Assembly (NCBI GenBank): GCA_013399115.1
Contig: VXAA01001401.1
Span: 186,001-250,000, forward strand
Reading direction: 5' to 3'
Length of the DNA stretch: 64,000 nucleotides
Source: Anseranas semipalmata
Taxonomy: Eukaryota; Chordata; Aves; Anseriformes; Anseranatidae
Below the pieces are notes generated by a model that was given only the letters and a program-made list of their open reading frames with translations, was not told the origin of the DNA and searched no databases. This document shows, piece after piece, positions 47,401-62,300 of this stretch (position 1 is the first letter of the stretch; every line of letters starts with the position of its first letter). The translations under genes and the position numbers were made by a program.

Positions 47401-50400
47401 ATTTTGCAAGAAAGAGGTTGGCACTAGGACAATAATCTTCTACAACCTAATTTTGTTTTAGGTATACCGGTCTGGCCTTTTTTTGACAATAACATCCAGG
47501 AAAAGCAACACGCATATTTTAAATAATCCCCTGAAGATTTTTTTAATTCCAGTTTCAAAGAGTCCAACACATGTCCAGAACAGTTTGTACCAAGATACAA
47601 ACTAGTCAAGTAATGATTCACTAACAAGCCCATATCTCCTCAAGTCAGTATGTGTTAAATACGGATATTACAAATTCAGCTCACTTGTGAGCAACACTTG
47701 CATTTCTGAGTTTTGTGCCGGAATAATCTTCAGAGTGTAATGAGTAAGTAGGGATGGATAGAGTCAGAGCCAGTATTAAGCCTGTCCAGTGTGAATTTTA
47801 TCACTTCAGAGAGGAAAGGACGATGTAGCCTTATAAAATTCCACCATTCTTCTGGAAAGACCGAAAGTAATTAAGTAATACCTGTACCTCCCTAAGGAAA
47901 GGTCAAAGTGAAAAGAATGCTGAGTTAACAAGATGATTCAGCAGTCTGGAATCGTATTTCTTTTAACTTGACATTTAGACTGAATTAACATCCTGAATTT
48001 ACTCAGCAAGCAATGGAGCTCAGAGAAAATCCATTTAGTTTTATATTGAGAAAATCCAAATGTGCCAGATTGACATGACCAAGCACCTACTGAGCCTTGA
48101 CCGTGTTGGAGCACAGAAGCATGAGGTGTGCAGAAGAGGTTTTTCACTAATGGAGAGTGAAAGAAAACATAGAAAAAGAAGAGGCTTCCAGGAATAGCAT
48201 GCAATTAGTAAAAGGCCAAAGCCAGATTGCCAACCACAGTTACAAATTTTCTTCATAAAGGGCTTAAGGATTGATGCAGAAAGACCAGATTGAAAAGATG
48301 TGAAAGTCAATTCTTTTAACTTGACATTTAGACTGAACTACTATCTTGAAATTGCTCAGCAAGTGAGAGAGAGAAAAATATTAGGTAAGGCTTTTAAAGG
48401 CTTTTAGTAAGCGCCCGCAAGCCATACAAATGGAGAAGCTAGAAAGCAATGTCCCATTGAATTAGTTGGGTGAACTTTTCCAGAGATGGGTGTTTTAAAG
48501 CTCCAGCTCCTACCTAAGGCATCAGTGCAGAGCAGAGTGCTATTGGTCTTTAACTGTGGATATCGATTATCAGAAACTAGTGGCAATACTCATTCTGTGT
48601 TCTGTGCAAGGCAATGGCTTACATGCAGTGTTTTACAGGCCTATAACCAAACTTTAAACATGTTTAATGGGATTGTTACTAGGAATAGGAATAAAAAATG
48701 CATATACTTCATATTTGCAAGGCAGAGAAAGCTCCATTTACTATAGGAATATTTCTCCTTTTTTTTTTTNTTTTCCTTTTTTTTTTTTTTTTTTTTTTTT
48801 TTTCTAATTTAAGCTCAGAATATTTATTATTTTCATTCTTTTGTATTTCTGGACAGGTGGATTTCATTCACACTTTGTTTATATTTAATCCTTAATAGGT
48901 CAGAAATAAGTAGCAAGACCTCAGCTAAATGGAAATTTCTCTTTCCATATATTGGGGTCAGTTTCAGAAGAGTTGTTACATTACCAGATAAAATGGATGT
49001 TACAGCCTCTGAAACACTGCAATATTGTGCCTCTTCTGTCTTTTACGTGATGAGAAATAAAATAGCCCAATATTACTGAGATCCCCTTAGTAAACACCTT
49101 ACATGCCTTTTTATTACCTGAGAAGCTGTGTAGTAGACAGATCTCCCATTTGAATTTAGATTACCATTCTTAAGTACAACAGAAGGTCTGGAATAGACCC
49201 TAAAGGCAGCCCTATCACATACTCAGCTGTGATTAATCTAACTGCTTAGCAGATGTCAGTTGTACTATTAAAAGTCAAACAACTACCCATTCTTCGTAAG
49301 CTAGGATGACTCTACCTCCATGCAGAGACTGTTGTTCATTGTTTAAGATGCACGCAGTGTAGACTTTTTAAAAGGATAACAATGGAAGAAAAGATGCTGA
49401 ACAAGAAAGAGAAGCCTCAAATCCCTAAATCTCAAAAATTAAGACTGAACGCTCATTCTTTTTACTTTTTTTTTTTATCATGTAATAACAAAGGAAAAAT
49501 GAATTAATGCCACAAAGAGGACAGTGGTTAAGTTATAATGAAAACTACAAGATAGAAAAGTTGGGGAGCCAATGGATTAAGTGTCTTCTTCTTAAAAGAT
49601 AACTTGAGGAATATAGTAATATACTTTATGCATATTTCTCCTAGCCTTTACCTGTGCAGAGGGATATTGATCTACTGCATAAGGATTCCTGAGATTTTTA
49701 AGCTGAAGATCTGTATAATTAAGTAGTTGAAGAGTTCATATGCCAACTGCACTACTAATGAAGTGAAATTCAAATGAATCAAGTGCCTGACAAGAAGTGA
49801 TGTAAAACTGTCTCCGTGCTGTCATAGATTGATACCGTTTCTTCTGGGAAGGTCTGGACAGCGCTCCCTTAGTGGAGGAGGCTCCCTGCAAAACTGAAGT
49901 GTCAGGTGCAAACTATAAAGTGCTTGAACAGTATCTCTTTCCTTCCAGCAGGACCAGATGTTTTGAAAAGCCATATGTTACTACTTAGTTTAGAAAAGCC
50001 TCAAAAGCCTCTACTCTAAGTATTTCACAAAGACTGCTTTCACTCTGCTGGAAGCTGTTCCCTGCCGGGGCACAGCGTGTTTGCCTCTAGACCTGCTCGG
50101 GCACAGCTGCCTGGCCTGGCCTGTTATCAGGGCACTGGCCTCCCACTCCAGCCTTGATTCCCCACCTTACCCCCTGCCATACATGCAAAAAAATATATAT
50201 ATATATTAATTTTCATCCAGAAGATTTCCTTGGTCATTCCCAGACAACCTTTTCCTCCCTGCCCCACATAGCTCATCCACTTGGTATCCCAGTAAAAAGT
50301 TGTAAACTTGCTGTTTAAGCATCAGTGTCTGGCCACACAAAACTGTATTTGTGCTTCATCCAGCTGAGTTATGCTGGGTATTGAGTCTTGTAGGATTCTA

Positions 50401-53400
50401 TCAAGGCTAATAATTAAAGGCTCTTAGAACTATTGCCAATATATTTTCATTGACTCCGATGAATAAAATGCTTCCTGATCTATAAGTCTGTGTGCTTAAA
50501 TTCTCATTGGCCCTATTTCTGCCATCATTCTTCACTTGTGACAGTGGCCTTCAATTTATTATCAGGCTTGCTGAAATAAGTAGAGCCAGCTACCTAGTAA
50601 GATACCAGAAAATTGAGGTATGACTCTGCTTTTAATCTACTGGAACACTGAAGCTAATTTCCACTGACCCACCATGAGTCAGGGCCAAGTAATATGGCCT
50701 TTTTCCACGTCTTTCAGCTCAGCTGCAAGAAGTCAGACCTTTCTGAAATGCTGTCTCAGCAAAGAGGTATCCCAGATAACCAAGCAACAATTTACTGAAG
50801 GGGAAGAATTCCATAAAACGTCCTGGCTGATTATTTTAATAACAAAGGAAAAAAAAAAAAAAAGTATTGACAAAAAAGGTAATAATACTGATTCAGATTG
50901 GCTGTATGAACATGGAAGAAAGCATAATTAGAACACATGAAAATTAGTGTGACTTTTCAACATTTCTTCACTCTTCTCATGAGACTTAGCAAGCTGAGTA
51001 AATATATTTGCACCTTTGTCCTTGTTAAATCTCAAGGGTAATGAGCAACTATGCGATGTGAGAGTTGCACACTTATTACCATATCACGTTAAGCATACCG
51101 AACAAGATGCTGAAGGTGGAAAAGGTGGAAAAAGATTTAGGTCGAACTAAAAAAACCCTCTCAGTGTTCTATAAGCAGGCTGTGTTGTAACAACAGAAGA
51201 GAGGTGTTTCATTTGCAGAGGTGAATTACAGATCAGTTAAGCTTAAAATTATTCCTAGTGTGACATTTCTGCGCTGGGAAACCGATTCACAAAAATGAAA
51301 ACATTCTGTGTGAAAATGCAAATTTGAGACATTTCTGGTGGAAACCAGGTTTCCCTGGGCTTTTCTCTTGTTCCTTGACAATATGCCTGACAGAGATCTA
51401 AAATGCTTGGCCTTTTAGTGAGTAGTTACCTCACAGTGCTATTTTATTCAAGATGCTGGATCTCACAGGCATTTTAGCTCATCGGCTCCAAGGATTTCCA
51501 TGCCCTTTTGTTCCACATTGTTTTTGGCCAAACAACTGCTGTACAAGGACACCAGGACCTTGAGTTGTTTCAGGGTCAAGAGGAGACTATTTTATTTTAG
51601 AACATCTAAATGTCCCAGTAGAGGATTATGTCAAAATGAAATACTGCTGACTTCCTGATCTCTGAAAAATAATGAGGTTTTAATTTCTTTCCTCCTTATT
51701 CAAGACAAGAAATCTCTCCATCAAAAATCTCAAACTGGAAAAAGACTGGAAAGTCTATTTCCCAATCAGCTCTATTTAAAATAGTATTCACAATTGTCTG
51801 AAGTCAAGGAAGAAAGCCAGAAACTTAGAGAATCCTGTGCACACATGGAACTTTTTCATACAAAAGCTGTCTTTAGGGAAGAAACAAAAATTTTCTTAAC
51901 ACACATATTAAAATTAAAATGCAACCTCCCCAGAGAAGAAAGTCATGGAGTAGGTAAATATTTCTAAAAGCATGAATAACTATGTCTATACTACCAAATA
52001 AAACTATTCAATGAAGTGGATCAAGCTCTCGACCCCTGATCATCCATCCTGCTTAAGTCTTAGCATGCTTGGCTCCCTAGTACAGATTTGCCTTAATGCT
52101 CTCTAAGACAACACCCTCAACCACTATTTGTAAGACAGAAAGTATCAGTGACAGCTCCCAGTAGGTGATACAGACAAGGCTGCACTAGGTTTGGTTCCCT
52201 CCTTTCTGTGTAGTCCTCTGATTCATTCCATAGACTTGTGCTCACCAACACCTCTGCTATAGATCAGGACACAGCATATCAAACCTCAGCTCCATGATGT
52301 AAGAGCTCACCATTCTGCCAAGATGGAAGGAAGCCCTCGGGTTGTTTCAGATACTTTGATTTGGGCAAATAAATGAAATATGAACTACCATATTTGAGGG
52401 ACACAGCATAAGGTCCAGTGGATGACCAAGGCCAGACAGTGTGTAGTACAGACCTAGGCAGCTCATACCATTTGCTTCAAGGCCAAGGACGGTTCCTGAC
52501 CCTGTAAAAGTATGTCAAAATTGAACACGCACAGTTATATGCATGAGTGCTTCTTTGTGTAGCATCCATACAATGAAAAATAAAATTTAGTTCTGCTTCT
52601 AGGGTGTGTATGATTTGAGGGAGTGACCTTCCTGCTTCACATAAACGTTAAGAATTAAAGTATATACTGTGAGGACATCATAACCTCACATTACTACCAA
52701 ACTGTTGTAGTTATTCTCATTTAACGTGTTATATTCATATTACACTACAATTCAACTCTGAAAATAAAATGTAGATTTCATAGAGGAAACATAAATGTAC
52801 CATTTAAGTCTAACTCTTTAGCAGTGGATAATATTCACCATAAAGAAATACAGGACACAGTAGGTGATAAAAATATTAGAATATGAGTATGATTGATCTC
52901 AAGACTTTATACTGTTTACTAAATTTATACTATTAAGGTAATAAAAGCCTGACAGCCCAATTGCATTCCTCTGGCAATAAACCTTGAATACATGTTATGC
53001 ATAGGTTTGTATGTGCAGATGTGCAAGTTGTTCAACTAAGCTACGCATAAAATCCTACCTATCTGGTAGAATTAGAAACTAATGCTTCTTTGAAATAACT
53101 TTGTTTTAGATTTTATGTATTTAACTTTCTTCTTTTACATGTTTTTGATTTTCATTCTGTAAACACACAGTCATCATTTACATCCATTTCCTATCTCTCT
53201 AACACGTGGATTTGACATATCATACTGGCATTGTTCTTGATTATGTGATTAAGTTCTTAGGTAAATTTTTTTTCCATCTATTATTGCCAGTGTATACTGC
53301 CTCAGGCACTTTATCTTGAGCTCTCAGGATTTTCAGCAGTAGAAGAGGGGCTAAAACAAGGATACAATGAATGATAATGGCTATTACAAAAGCCCATTGC

Positions 53401-56400
53401 CAAATTCTGTAGTTGCGAATAACACAAAACTAACCTGGAGGGGACGATACCACAGTGCTACACGTGGGATAATCTATTTTGCTCTAAGCCTTTTCCCAGG
53501 GATTCTGCCTAAGGTCACAGCTTGGTCTCTTAAGTGGGGTCAAGTTACTACAGGGTAAGCGACTGTGGCTTCATTCTTAGTGCTGAAACATAAGTAAAAA
53601 ACACAATCTTTACTCTGGAGGACACCTTTCTGTACATTTAACCTTTCCAATTTTATAGCTGGTGATCAAACCAAAAAATGTTATGCTTTCACCTATCATC
53701 AAAAACCTTTATTAAGCCATTCCCTGAACTGAGACATTGTGACTGCTTGGCATTGGTGTACACCATTTGCTCTAAATTGAAAGACTTGTGAGACCACAGC
53801 GTATTCTTTGTGGAGATAATAAGTCCAGAGATTAAAGCATCAGATCTTAAATTTCTATTAGCTTGTTATTAAAGATTGTGACATGCTTTTTTTCTTCCCT
53901 AGTTTATCTAAAGAATGAAAAGTGGCAAATCCAATGAAATCCTATTTTCTGAACAGCCATTAGCTTGATTTACAACAAATTTCTGCAGTGCCTGATTTGT
54001 GCCAATGTTGTATTATTGCTTCTCTGCAAAATACAAACAATTAACTAATGATTTACACATCTCAGCACAGGGGAAAGAAGATCATAATCTTTTCTCATTC
54101 CTGTTTCTCTTCCAGCATACTCAAACCAGACCTCAAAAAATGAAGACTAATCTGGTCATATGTGCTGGTCACAGTCAGTCTACACTTTTCAATTAGACAT
54201 ACAGAGAACATCCCTCAGTAAGCATATCCATCACCTATGAGCTAAACACGTGTCTATACAAGATCTGACAGCAGCTGAAATCTTTAAACATTTTAGAAGG
54301 TATTTTACATTGAATTGGACCACCATACCTTTTCTCGCTTAAAAGCTGAGATGGTGAACTTATGTGTCTTGCAGCTATACACAAAGAAAAAATGTTAGTT
54401 AGCTATCTCCTTTTTTTTTTTTTTTCTCAGGGTTTCACATTTTTCTCAGCTGTTACAGAAAACACTGGATTTTGTGCCCTTGGGACAGAGTCCTTCAATA
54501 AAAACTGGTATTAATGTAGTGCACAAAATCTTTTTACAGCTGAAAGCAGTGAACCCCAAAAATCAATGCTATATTTCCACTGTCTTCATGATAGCTGTAT
54601 AACAATCTTTTGACCTTCTGGGCAAACCCTAATAGTTAAGAAATAATATGAGAATAAGTTCTTTAAAAATTAAGCATGCCAATAAATCTGCCTCTGAGAT
54701 AATCAAAACAACTTTTTATTCCAGCAGAATGCACATTGCGGGGAGGGAAAGGGAGGGGGGTCAGCTAATAAGAACAATCAGTCAGTGCTTTGGTATCCTT
54801 AAACAGAAATGTAAGGACAGAATTGTCTGAAATTTGGAATTCTGACATATGAAAATTGCTGTCAAAATGATACAGATGTTTTTCAAAAGCTGTTGCATTT
54901 GTATTTTATATTATGACTTGGCATTAGATAACAGTAGCGTAATGGCATAAACATTTAACTATTGCACCATTGTTTTGAAAATAATTGAAAATGGGAAAAC
55001 AAGTAATTTTTAAAAATGAAATTATAAATACACTATCTTCTTTTCAAGAGGAAAGTGTTTACTTGTTTTGTTGTAATACAAAAATTTACTTCTTTTAGTG
55101 GGAGTCACCTTACATGTTTTTAGCTGACAGAACTTGTCCATTTTGTGATAACCTCCTTGGATGTGATTGTCTTTCTCTACTGACTACAGAGGAAGTGTGA
55201 CTAGGTAGATGCTGAAAATGCCTTGAATTCTCACAGTTGCCTTCTCAATAGCACATGCCTTCCTTCTGGTCAGTAGGAGTAGTTGTATCAGCTTTACAAG
55301 ACATTGGAAAATCTATATATGCACAATATTTTCAAACTGTCAATGGCAAAGTTTTATGGAAATCTATTCACTGAAAGAAGGAAAGAGGAGATCTGTATAA
55401 GTAAAAAAAATGGGTCATGTTACCATGGAGAAAAAGGGAGTAGTGGGACTTACAGCCTGTAAAAGAAGGGAGTGGTTATGGAAACAAACAGAAAAAAAAA
55501 AAAAAATAGAAAGAAAAAGAGTTGATATGCTGATAGATTTATGTTTATCTAAGACCATTTCCAGGTTGTGATCTGATTCTGAATGAATTACATATTCAAC
55601 ATAATTAATTATTTCCTCTGGAGGAGAAATAACAAGAGCAATGATTTTCTGCATTTTTTTTTCTCTTGTAGGTGTTCCATGAGTTTTTTATTAATAATTT
55701 TCAAAATAGTTGCCTTTGATATTGCCTCACCTACATGGTTCTGAGAAATTTCACGATGGTAGAAGCCTAGAAGACTTGAGAACAACCACATCTTTAAAGA
55801 ACTGAACACTAATACATACTACATGGAGCCCAATGGATTTCAATGCTCCTCTTCCTTGAAGAAAACAAACAAACAAAAAAGTCAGCTGCTGTTTTCTATT
55901 TGAGAAATGATCTAGAAATTCAGAGAGAATATGCTATTACATAGGAATGTCAGTTGCTCTCATGATTTAAAGCCCATTCTTAGTACAAAAAACCTCAAAC
56001 CAACCAATAAAAAGACATGTTCAGGGTGTTGTTATCACAGAATCAAAAAATGGTGTGTTACCAGCTGTGTGTTTTAGCTGTGCATTGGCTTGCAGATGCA
56101 GAATTTGGCAAAGGCCAAACAACTGCTCGGTAAGATGATGTTAAATATCAAACAATGTGTGCCAGCTGAAGGCTATACAGAACATTTAGAAATGTTGATT
56201 TTCTTGCTAATGCTGGCTATAAGTTAAACGATATATTTTATAACATTTGAAAATTCAGCTGACCTCTTTCATTACATTTTGTTAAGATTTGTCCCCGCTC
56301 TCTTAGCCTAACAAGAGATTTATATTTCAATTAAGTTCCCATATCCTCCTGATGATGTGACAGAAAACATCTATCCATTCATATGTTAGTTGAATATCTT

Positions 56401-59400
56401 TTTGCTTGTGAATTACATGTAATTGAGATATTTTTACAGCAAGACATAAGAAGGAAAGGCAAAGTTATTTCTTCCTCTATACTACCAGAATCCAGGAGAG
56501 AAAGTACATATGAAAACCAAAAGGGAAGAGATAAAAGTTATGAACGTAAAGTAAAAAATAAACTGGTATGGCTATCTAATGAGAATAGCTGTCTGTCTGG
56601 GCATAGATGTAGCTCAGGTCAAACATACTTGAAATTAAGTCAAACTACAAATGTACACAATCACATTTGAAAATGATGAGCTACAGGAACTAAGGGACTG
56701 GCTGTACATCATCTTCACCTAAATTGCATTTCTTAGGACTTCTTCTTTCCTTCATTAAATAACTGGAAAGATTTAGAGCTTTGCTTTTAAAAGAAAGCCT
56801 ATGACTACCAGCCTGTTTTTATTTAGGACTTTTAGAAGACAGAGCTAATGGAATATAATGGCTTTATCAGTTTGCTCAACATAAGTTATAACTTCAGTGT
56901 CACCAATGATAAAGTTTCAGAAAATTGAGTTTCCCTATAAATAGACACATGAAGCATATGAAGGAATGATGGAACAATTATTGCTTTTCCATCCTACTCT
57001 TTGTATAAGATAATTTCTTTTTAGTTTAAATTGTTGAGCACTCTGTCCTAATGTGTTGGCTTCCTACAAACAATCATTTCCAAATGAGCTTCAGAACTAG
57101 AAACAGTCACAGGAGTGATCCTTCTGCTTTATAACCCTTTTCTGACTATTTTAATGAACAATGATGCAATAATTACTTTTACTGATAGTTTTAACTGTTC
57201 CAAATAGTACAGACTTAAAACAAGACTAAGGAATCAGAAGTCATAGAAGTCTACATCTCCTCTTTCTTTTTCTCTCAGACTTTCTTTGTGGGCACATTAG
57301 ATTTCAAAACCACCACTGTTGTTTATATTAAATGATTTTTAAAATATACTAGAGTTGAAATCTCAATACACAGAAATCAAAATGAGTTTCTTTAGATATA
57401 TAATTGAGTCAAAATTTCACTCTGGAGTGTTACTTCTTGAATAAGAGACTAGAGTATTTTTCCTCCACTAAATTCAGTAACTTGAAGTCTGGAAAAGGAG
57501 TAAGAAAGAGAGGACCAGGCCTCTTTCTCTAGCACATCCCTGACTGTCTTTGTCCCATTACAAGGTGACAAGGCTCTGAAAGGTCAGAAGATGGGGTAAA
57601 ATAAGATGACCTGGTTCTCTTATGACACCTGGAAGTCAGAAATCACATGACACTTTTCAAAAGAAACAACAAAAGTTGCTGTAAAGGGAAACAGGTAATT
57701 TCACTACCTGAACTCATGGTTTGGTCACTGTTTCTGAGAAATTAAGTGTTAGTAGATGCACCACGGTGTGGAGGGCAAGGCATACTGCTAAGCCAAGCTC
57801 CTTCCTCCTATCAGTTAGTCTTAAAAATTTCATTGATTTTTTTTTTTTTGTCAAAAAAACACAAAGTTTTTCATTACGTAAAATGTCAAAGTAGAAATGA
57901 GGTAATGACATGAAAGAACATTATAAATATTTTTTTGCCTCTACTTTTCCTCACTGATCTCAAGGGAAAAGAAAACTAAAACACACAACAGTACTATCAG
58001 GTCAGGTCACAAATCCATCTGCTCCAGAACCCCATCTTCACTGAGCTTACAAATTCTCTGCTAAAAGTCTGGGGGGAAAGATCTAATATGCTTCAAAAAT
58101 AAAATGGAAGAAAAGAACCTAAGTTTTAGAAAATCAGGCAAAACCAAATTGAAAAACACAGTGAGTGTTCCTTATTTTATTTAGCTCTAAAATTGGACAG
58201 TGTGACCACCGGCCCTTTGCCCACTTTAACACATGGGCTGTTGCTCTGAGCAAGAATTGCATGCTCAGATGTGTATTACACTATGTATTTAAGTCTTTGT
58301 CTCTGCTTACAAATCATTTTACTGTTTTCAATGCCCTAGCTACATTCTGTAAAGACCTTCTGAGCTTTGTTCAGGCACAATTTTTGATGAGAGACTGGCA
58401 ATCAGATGAGCCAAAATGAGAGTCTCCACAAAATCAATCTGAAAACTTTTCTTGAAACAATGTTCTGGGACACTTCCTGTCCTTGGGCAGGAATTTATTG
58501 TTGTTGTTTGTTTTTGTTTTTGTTTTTTGTTTTGTTTTGGTGCAAGTGGGAGATAATGCAGACTGAAGAGAACTCTTTTAAAAAAAAGTTTTACTAATTT
58601 TCATTAGGCTGGTTCATATGAGTTCTCTGGGTGCCTCAGTGGAGAATTTTAATCATATTGTGCCTTCTGTGCTACAGTGATCACAACACTCATCTCTGTA
58701 ATTCCACATGTGGGATCCCACTTTTCAAAGTGTAAACAACTGACTCTGATTTTATAAAGAACATTTTTCCAGAGGGAACAAAATGGTGGAGTTATAGAGA
58801 AGCATCATAAGCCAAGAGCTGAAAAAAATCTAATTGCAATAGGAATTCTCAGTTTCTTTCCCTTGTTGTGTAGAATGTGCACGAATAAAATATGTATGAA
58901 TAATATTTTGTGAGGGAGAAAACTTTGCCCCTTTCTACTTAAGGCATCAGACACATCATCTATAAAGGAAAACTTGAAGAAGAAACTGAATTTCAGCATC
59001 TGCAGCAATGGAAGAACAGGTCTCATAAAAACAGGAAACAAGATTAGCATGAGTAATAATATGGACTCAGAGGGAAGAAAAGTCTAATAAAATATTTATG
59101 TTTCTGTCCATCTTAAAATCTGATACACTGCCAAGATCTCTAGCAGCTTCTGAAACCACAGGTTTTTCTTTGGCTCTCTGTTTTGAGCATTACTTTGCTT
59201 AACACCTCTGAAATGCTTTCACTATTCAGAGCTAACACTTCCCAGTGACTTGTTTACCCAGCCCCACCTCTCAACTCTTCCAAGCATGTTGCACAAGAAT
59301 GGTGGCAAGGACCATCTGCAGAACAAGACTCAGCCATCCAGACAAAGCCAGTCTGGAAATAAAATATATCTTAAAAGAAAATAACTTGAGCAATTCCTAA

Positions 59401-62300
59401 GGGTCTTCGAGCTTTATAAACAACAAGAACAGGCAATAGTGCAGTCATGTTGCAATACCGTTTCATGGCATTTAGTGTTAACATTATTCATACAGGGATG
59501 ATATTGACTTGCAATTCCTTGAAAAGAAGATCCTTTATAAAACCTGTATTACTGAAATCCTTGTGCCTTTTACCATTGCACAGACTGCAGGTGAATTCAT
59601 AGGATCTATGAGTGCTTCGAGTGACAGAATGCTATAACACCTGATTAAATTTAGAGAAAAAAAAAAGAGAGAGAGAGAAAAGCAGACCTATAATTACAGT
59701 CCCTGCAAGGAGAAAATGCAGGCTCTGTGCCAATTCTTGCATTAACTATCCCAAATCTATTAAAATATTTCTTCCACCTCAATTAATTTGCACAGCAGTA
59801 TTAATAATGGCATAACTCCTGTACTTTTGATCTCAGGGTGCAATACCATTAACGCTACAATGCTCTAACATACAAATTTCTATGTATCTTGCAAAAATGT
59901 GTAATGCATATTTTAGAAAAATTACCAAGTAGTTGAAGCTGGGAAAATGCACTTATTATGTTTGCAATGCTCTTAAATTTCATCTAATATGTTACAGAGC
60001 TGGTCACAGAAGGACATTTTTAAGCTATGAGACCAGTATATAGTCTTATTGCAAGATAATGATTTTTTTTGCCCGCACCAAAAATTAACAACATTACAAT
60101 GGATGTAATAACCTCTCTTAACATTTTTTTGTATTACCATACTAACACTATGTAGTTTTATATGAGAAGCACTATATTTTTATTTGCCTATTGCTCATCT
60201 CTTCATCCAGTTTGAAACATGACATACTTTAATGTTTCATGATCTACCTCTTTTATTACAGAATAGTTAGAGGACCTAAGACTGAAGGAATGCCTGTATT
60301 TCAGTGACTGCATCAGGATCTATGAAAATTTATATATATGTCACAGGAAATGTATGAAATGCAAAATTTCATGATTATGATATTGGAGGTATATACACCA
60401 CAGAAAGCTGAGGACTGATGATTAATTTTCTGATTGAGATTCTTATTGCTGAAATATAACTTATTAAGTAAATCTTTTACAAACACCAGGAAAGGATTAG
60501 ACGCTTTGTGTAAAAATTCAGTGTTTAGCTGTTCAAGATTTCACAAATGCTCAGGCAGCTTCTGTGACCCTGGATCATAACAGCTTTAGGAAAGGCATAC
60601 AATCCCATTCTCACTGGAGTTCCTTTGTGTTTAATAAGCATTAGTTCCATAAGACCTGCCCTCCAACAGATTGTGCAAGATTGGGTTTGATTCTTTTTCA
60701 CTTCCACCATTCACAAAATTTCTTAGGGGTCTCAAACCTCAGTGTCCCTGAGAGTTTCTGATCATTCTAGAAAGCACATGAAGAAATGAGGAGAAAGGAT
60801 TGCTGAAAATGTTATTTTTCTCCCATTTTTTCTTCTTTGGACAGTCAGTTAATCAATCAACTTTGTGTTCCACTCATTCTATTTAGTCTTCATGTCTAAA
60901 TACAAAATGGCGATACATTGCACATCTTTTCCATGATAGTTCATTTCCTCAGCATGTTCACTGCAATTTCTAGAGAGCTATCACAGATCAGTGAGATTAC
61001 CACTACTTTTAATAAAACTGAATTAAATAAATAAATAAATAAATAAAAGGTGAATAAAATTACACAAGTCCTCATTTAGAACTAGAAAATAAAACACATG
61101 CTACAGGCTGAAGGAAAGAAGAGACGAAAGTTTATAAAAGCTGTATCTTCTGCATATTATTACCAGTACATCTTCCACTTCCTGCTCCTTTTTTAAGGTG
61201 ATGGTAAAGGATATTGCTTTCCAGGGACCAGGTATGGTCTGCAACTTCACTTTAATGGTTTATAATCAAGGGAAATTTTTTCCATATTACTATTTCACAT
61301 CATTAAGATGAGTACTAAAATGTGACTCGTCAAAGGGATTTTGCTGGCTGGCTCTGCACTCACCCAGGAAAAGATTTCCCATTTGGGCATCAAGTGTTCT
61401 GAAAGTTTTGATAAATTATGGAAAAGGCATGACCTTAATTCCTTATGACTAATCAAAAGTGAATTACATCCACTTTAATTCTGTATGAGTGCCTCTATTC
61501 AGGGATTTACTGCCTTTTTTTTTTTTTTTTCTATTTAACACCTTAATTCATCTGAACATTTTAGAGAATCATTTTTTGGAGAACACCTATACTCCCATTC
61601 CTTTCTCATTATTCATCATTAAACCGTTTTGTTACCATCCCAAGAGTATTAAAACTTCAAAATACCACATCCTCTGGCAGGGTCTTTTTGAACATTCATT
61701 TTGGAATATCTGCAGTATATCTTAAATCAGTTACAGGAATGTTGTAGTAGTAATAGTAGCAGTGGTATTAGTAGTGGTAGTAGCAGTAGTACTTAAGGAA
61801 ATTTTTGAATGTGGCCTAGAACTACATGGACAAGTTGACCCCTGAGATAACTACACAAATTGCAGTAAAATCCTATTAGTGTAGAGTTTGGTCTCCACAG
61901 ATTAAGAAGCATACATTATTAAAATGTCATGATCCAAAAATAGGAAGAAATGTTTACACAGATGTCTTATTTATAGGCAGGTAAACATGCGTGCTGGCTT
62001 TACTACAAGTGCAACCTTCACCCAGATATACTGGTTTTCCTAGGATGCGATATTTCCAAACCACAAAGTCAGAATCTTTACAGATGCCACCTGGTGTTTC
62101 TGACTGTTTGGAGCTTCAGAGTATGAAGGAGCTTAGTGAAGACCCTCCTGCCCCTTCCTTCAGACTTTCTGTGGTCTTTTTCATTCATTTCTGCTTCGTT
62201 GTTTTGCTGTCTATTGTCTACTAATTCCAAACTTGATAGAAGAGAAATGCAACTTATATCTCAGAGCGGTTTGCACTATCAATATCATACAGCAGCTTAC
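44426..62300. other. Opsin intron 2, no gene recognised
   Basis: Nearly 18 kb of AT-rich intronic DNA. I saw no coding exon, LTR, LINE or RNA gene. Low-complexity features include a poly(T) run with a single N at 48770 (48758-48803), poly(A) near 50852 and 55494, (AAAT)n at 61023-61048 and a TAG/TGG-type trinucleotide block at 61738-61795. The long ORF-poor stretch could contain conserved noncoding elements that only alignment would reveal. Confidence 0.5.
61738..61795. repeat. Degenerate GTA/GTG trinucleotide repeat
   Basis: Imperfect GTAGTAGTAATAGTAGCAG-type repeat with interspersed GTG and CAG units, indicating an old microsatellite. Confidence 0.85.

Noticed and set aside
62211..62300. 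ORF continuing past the end of the opsin helix 5 exon
   Set aside because: Follows a consensus donor (CAG|GTAAGC); the sequence after it is intronic and has no opsin character.
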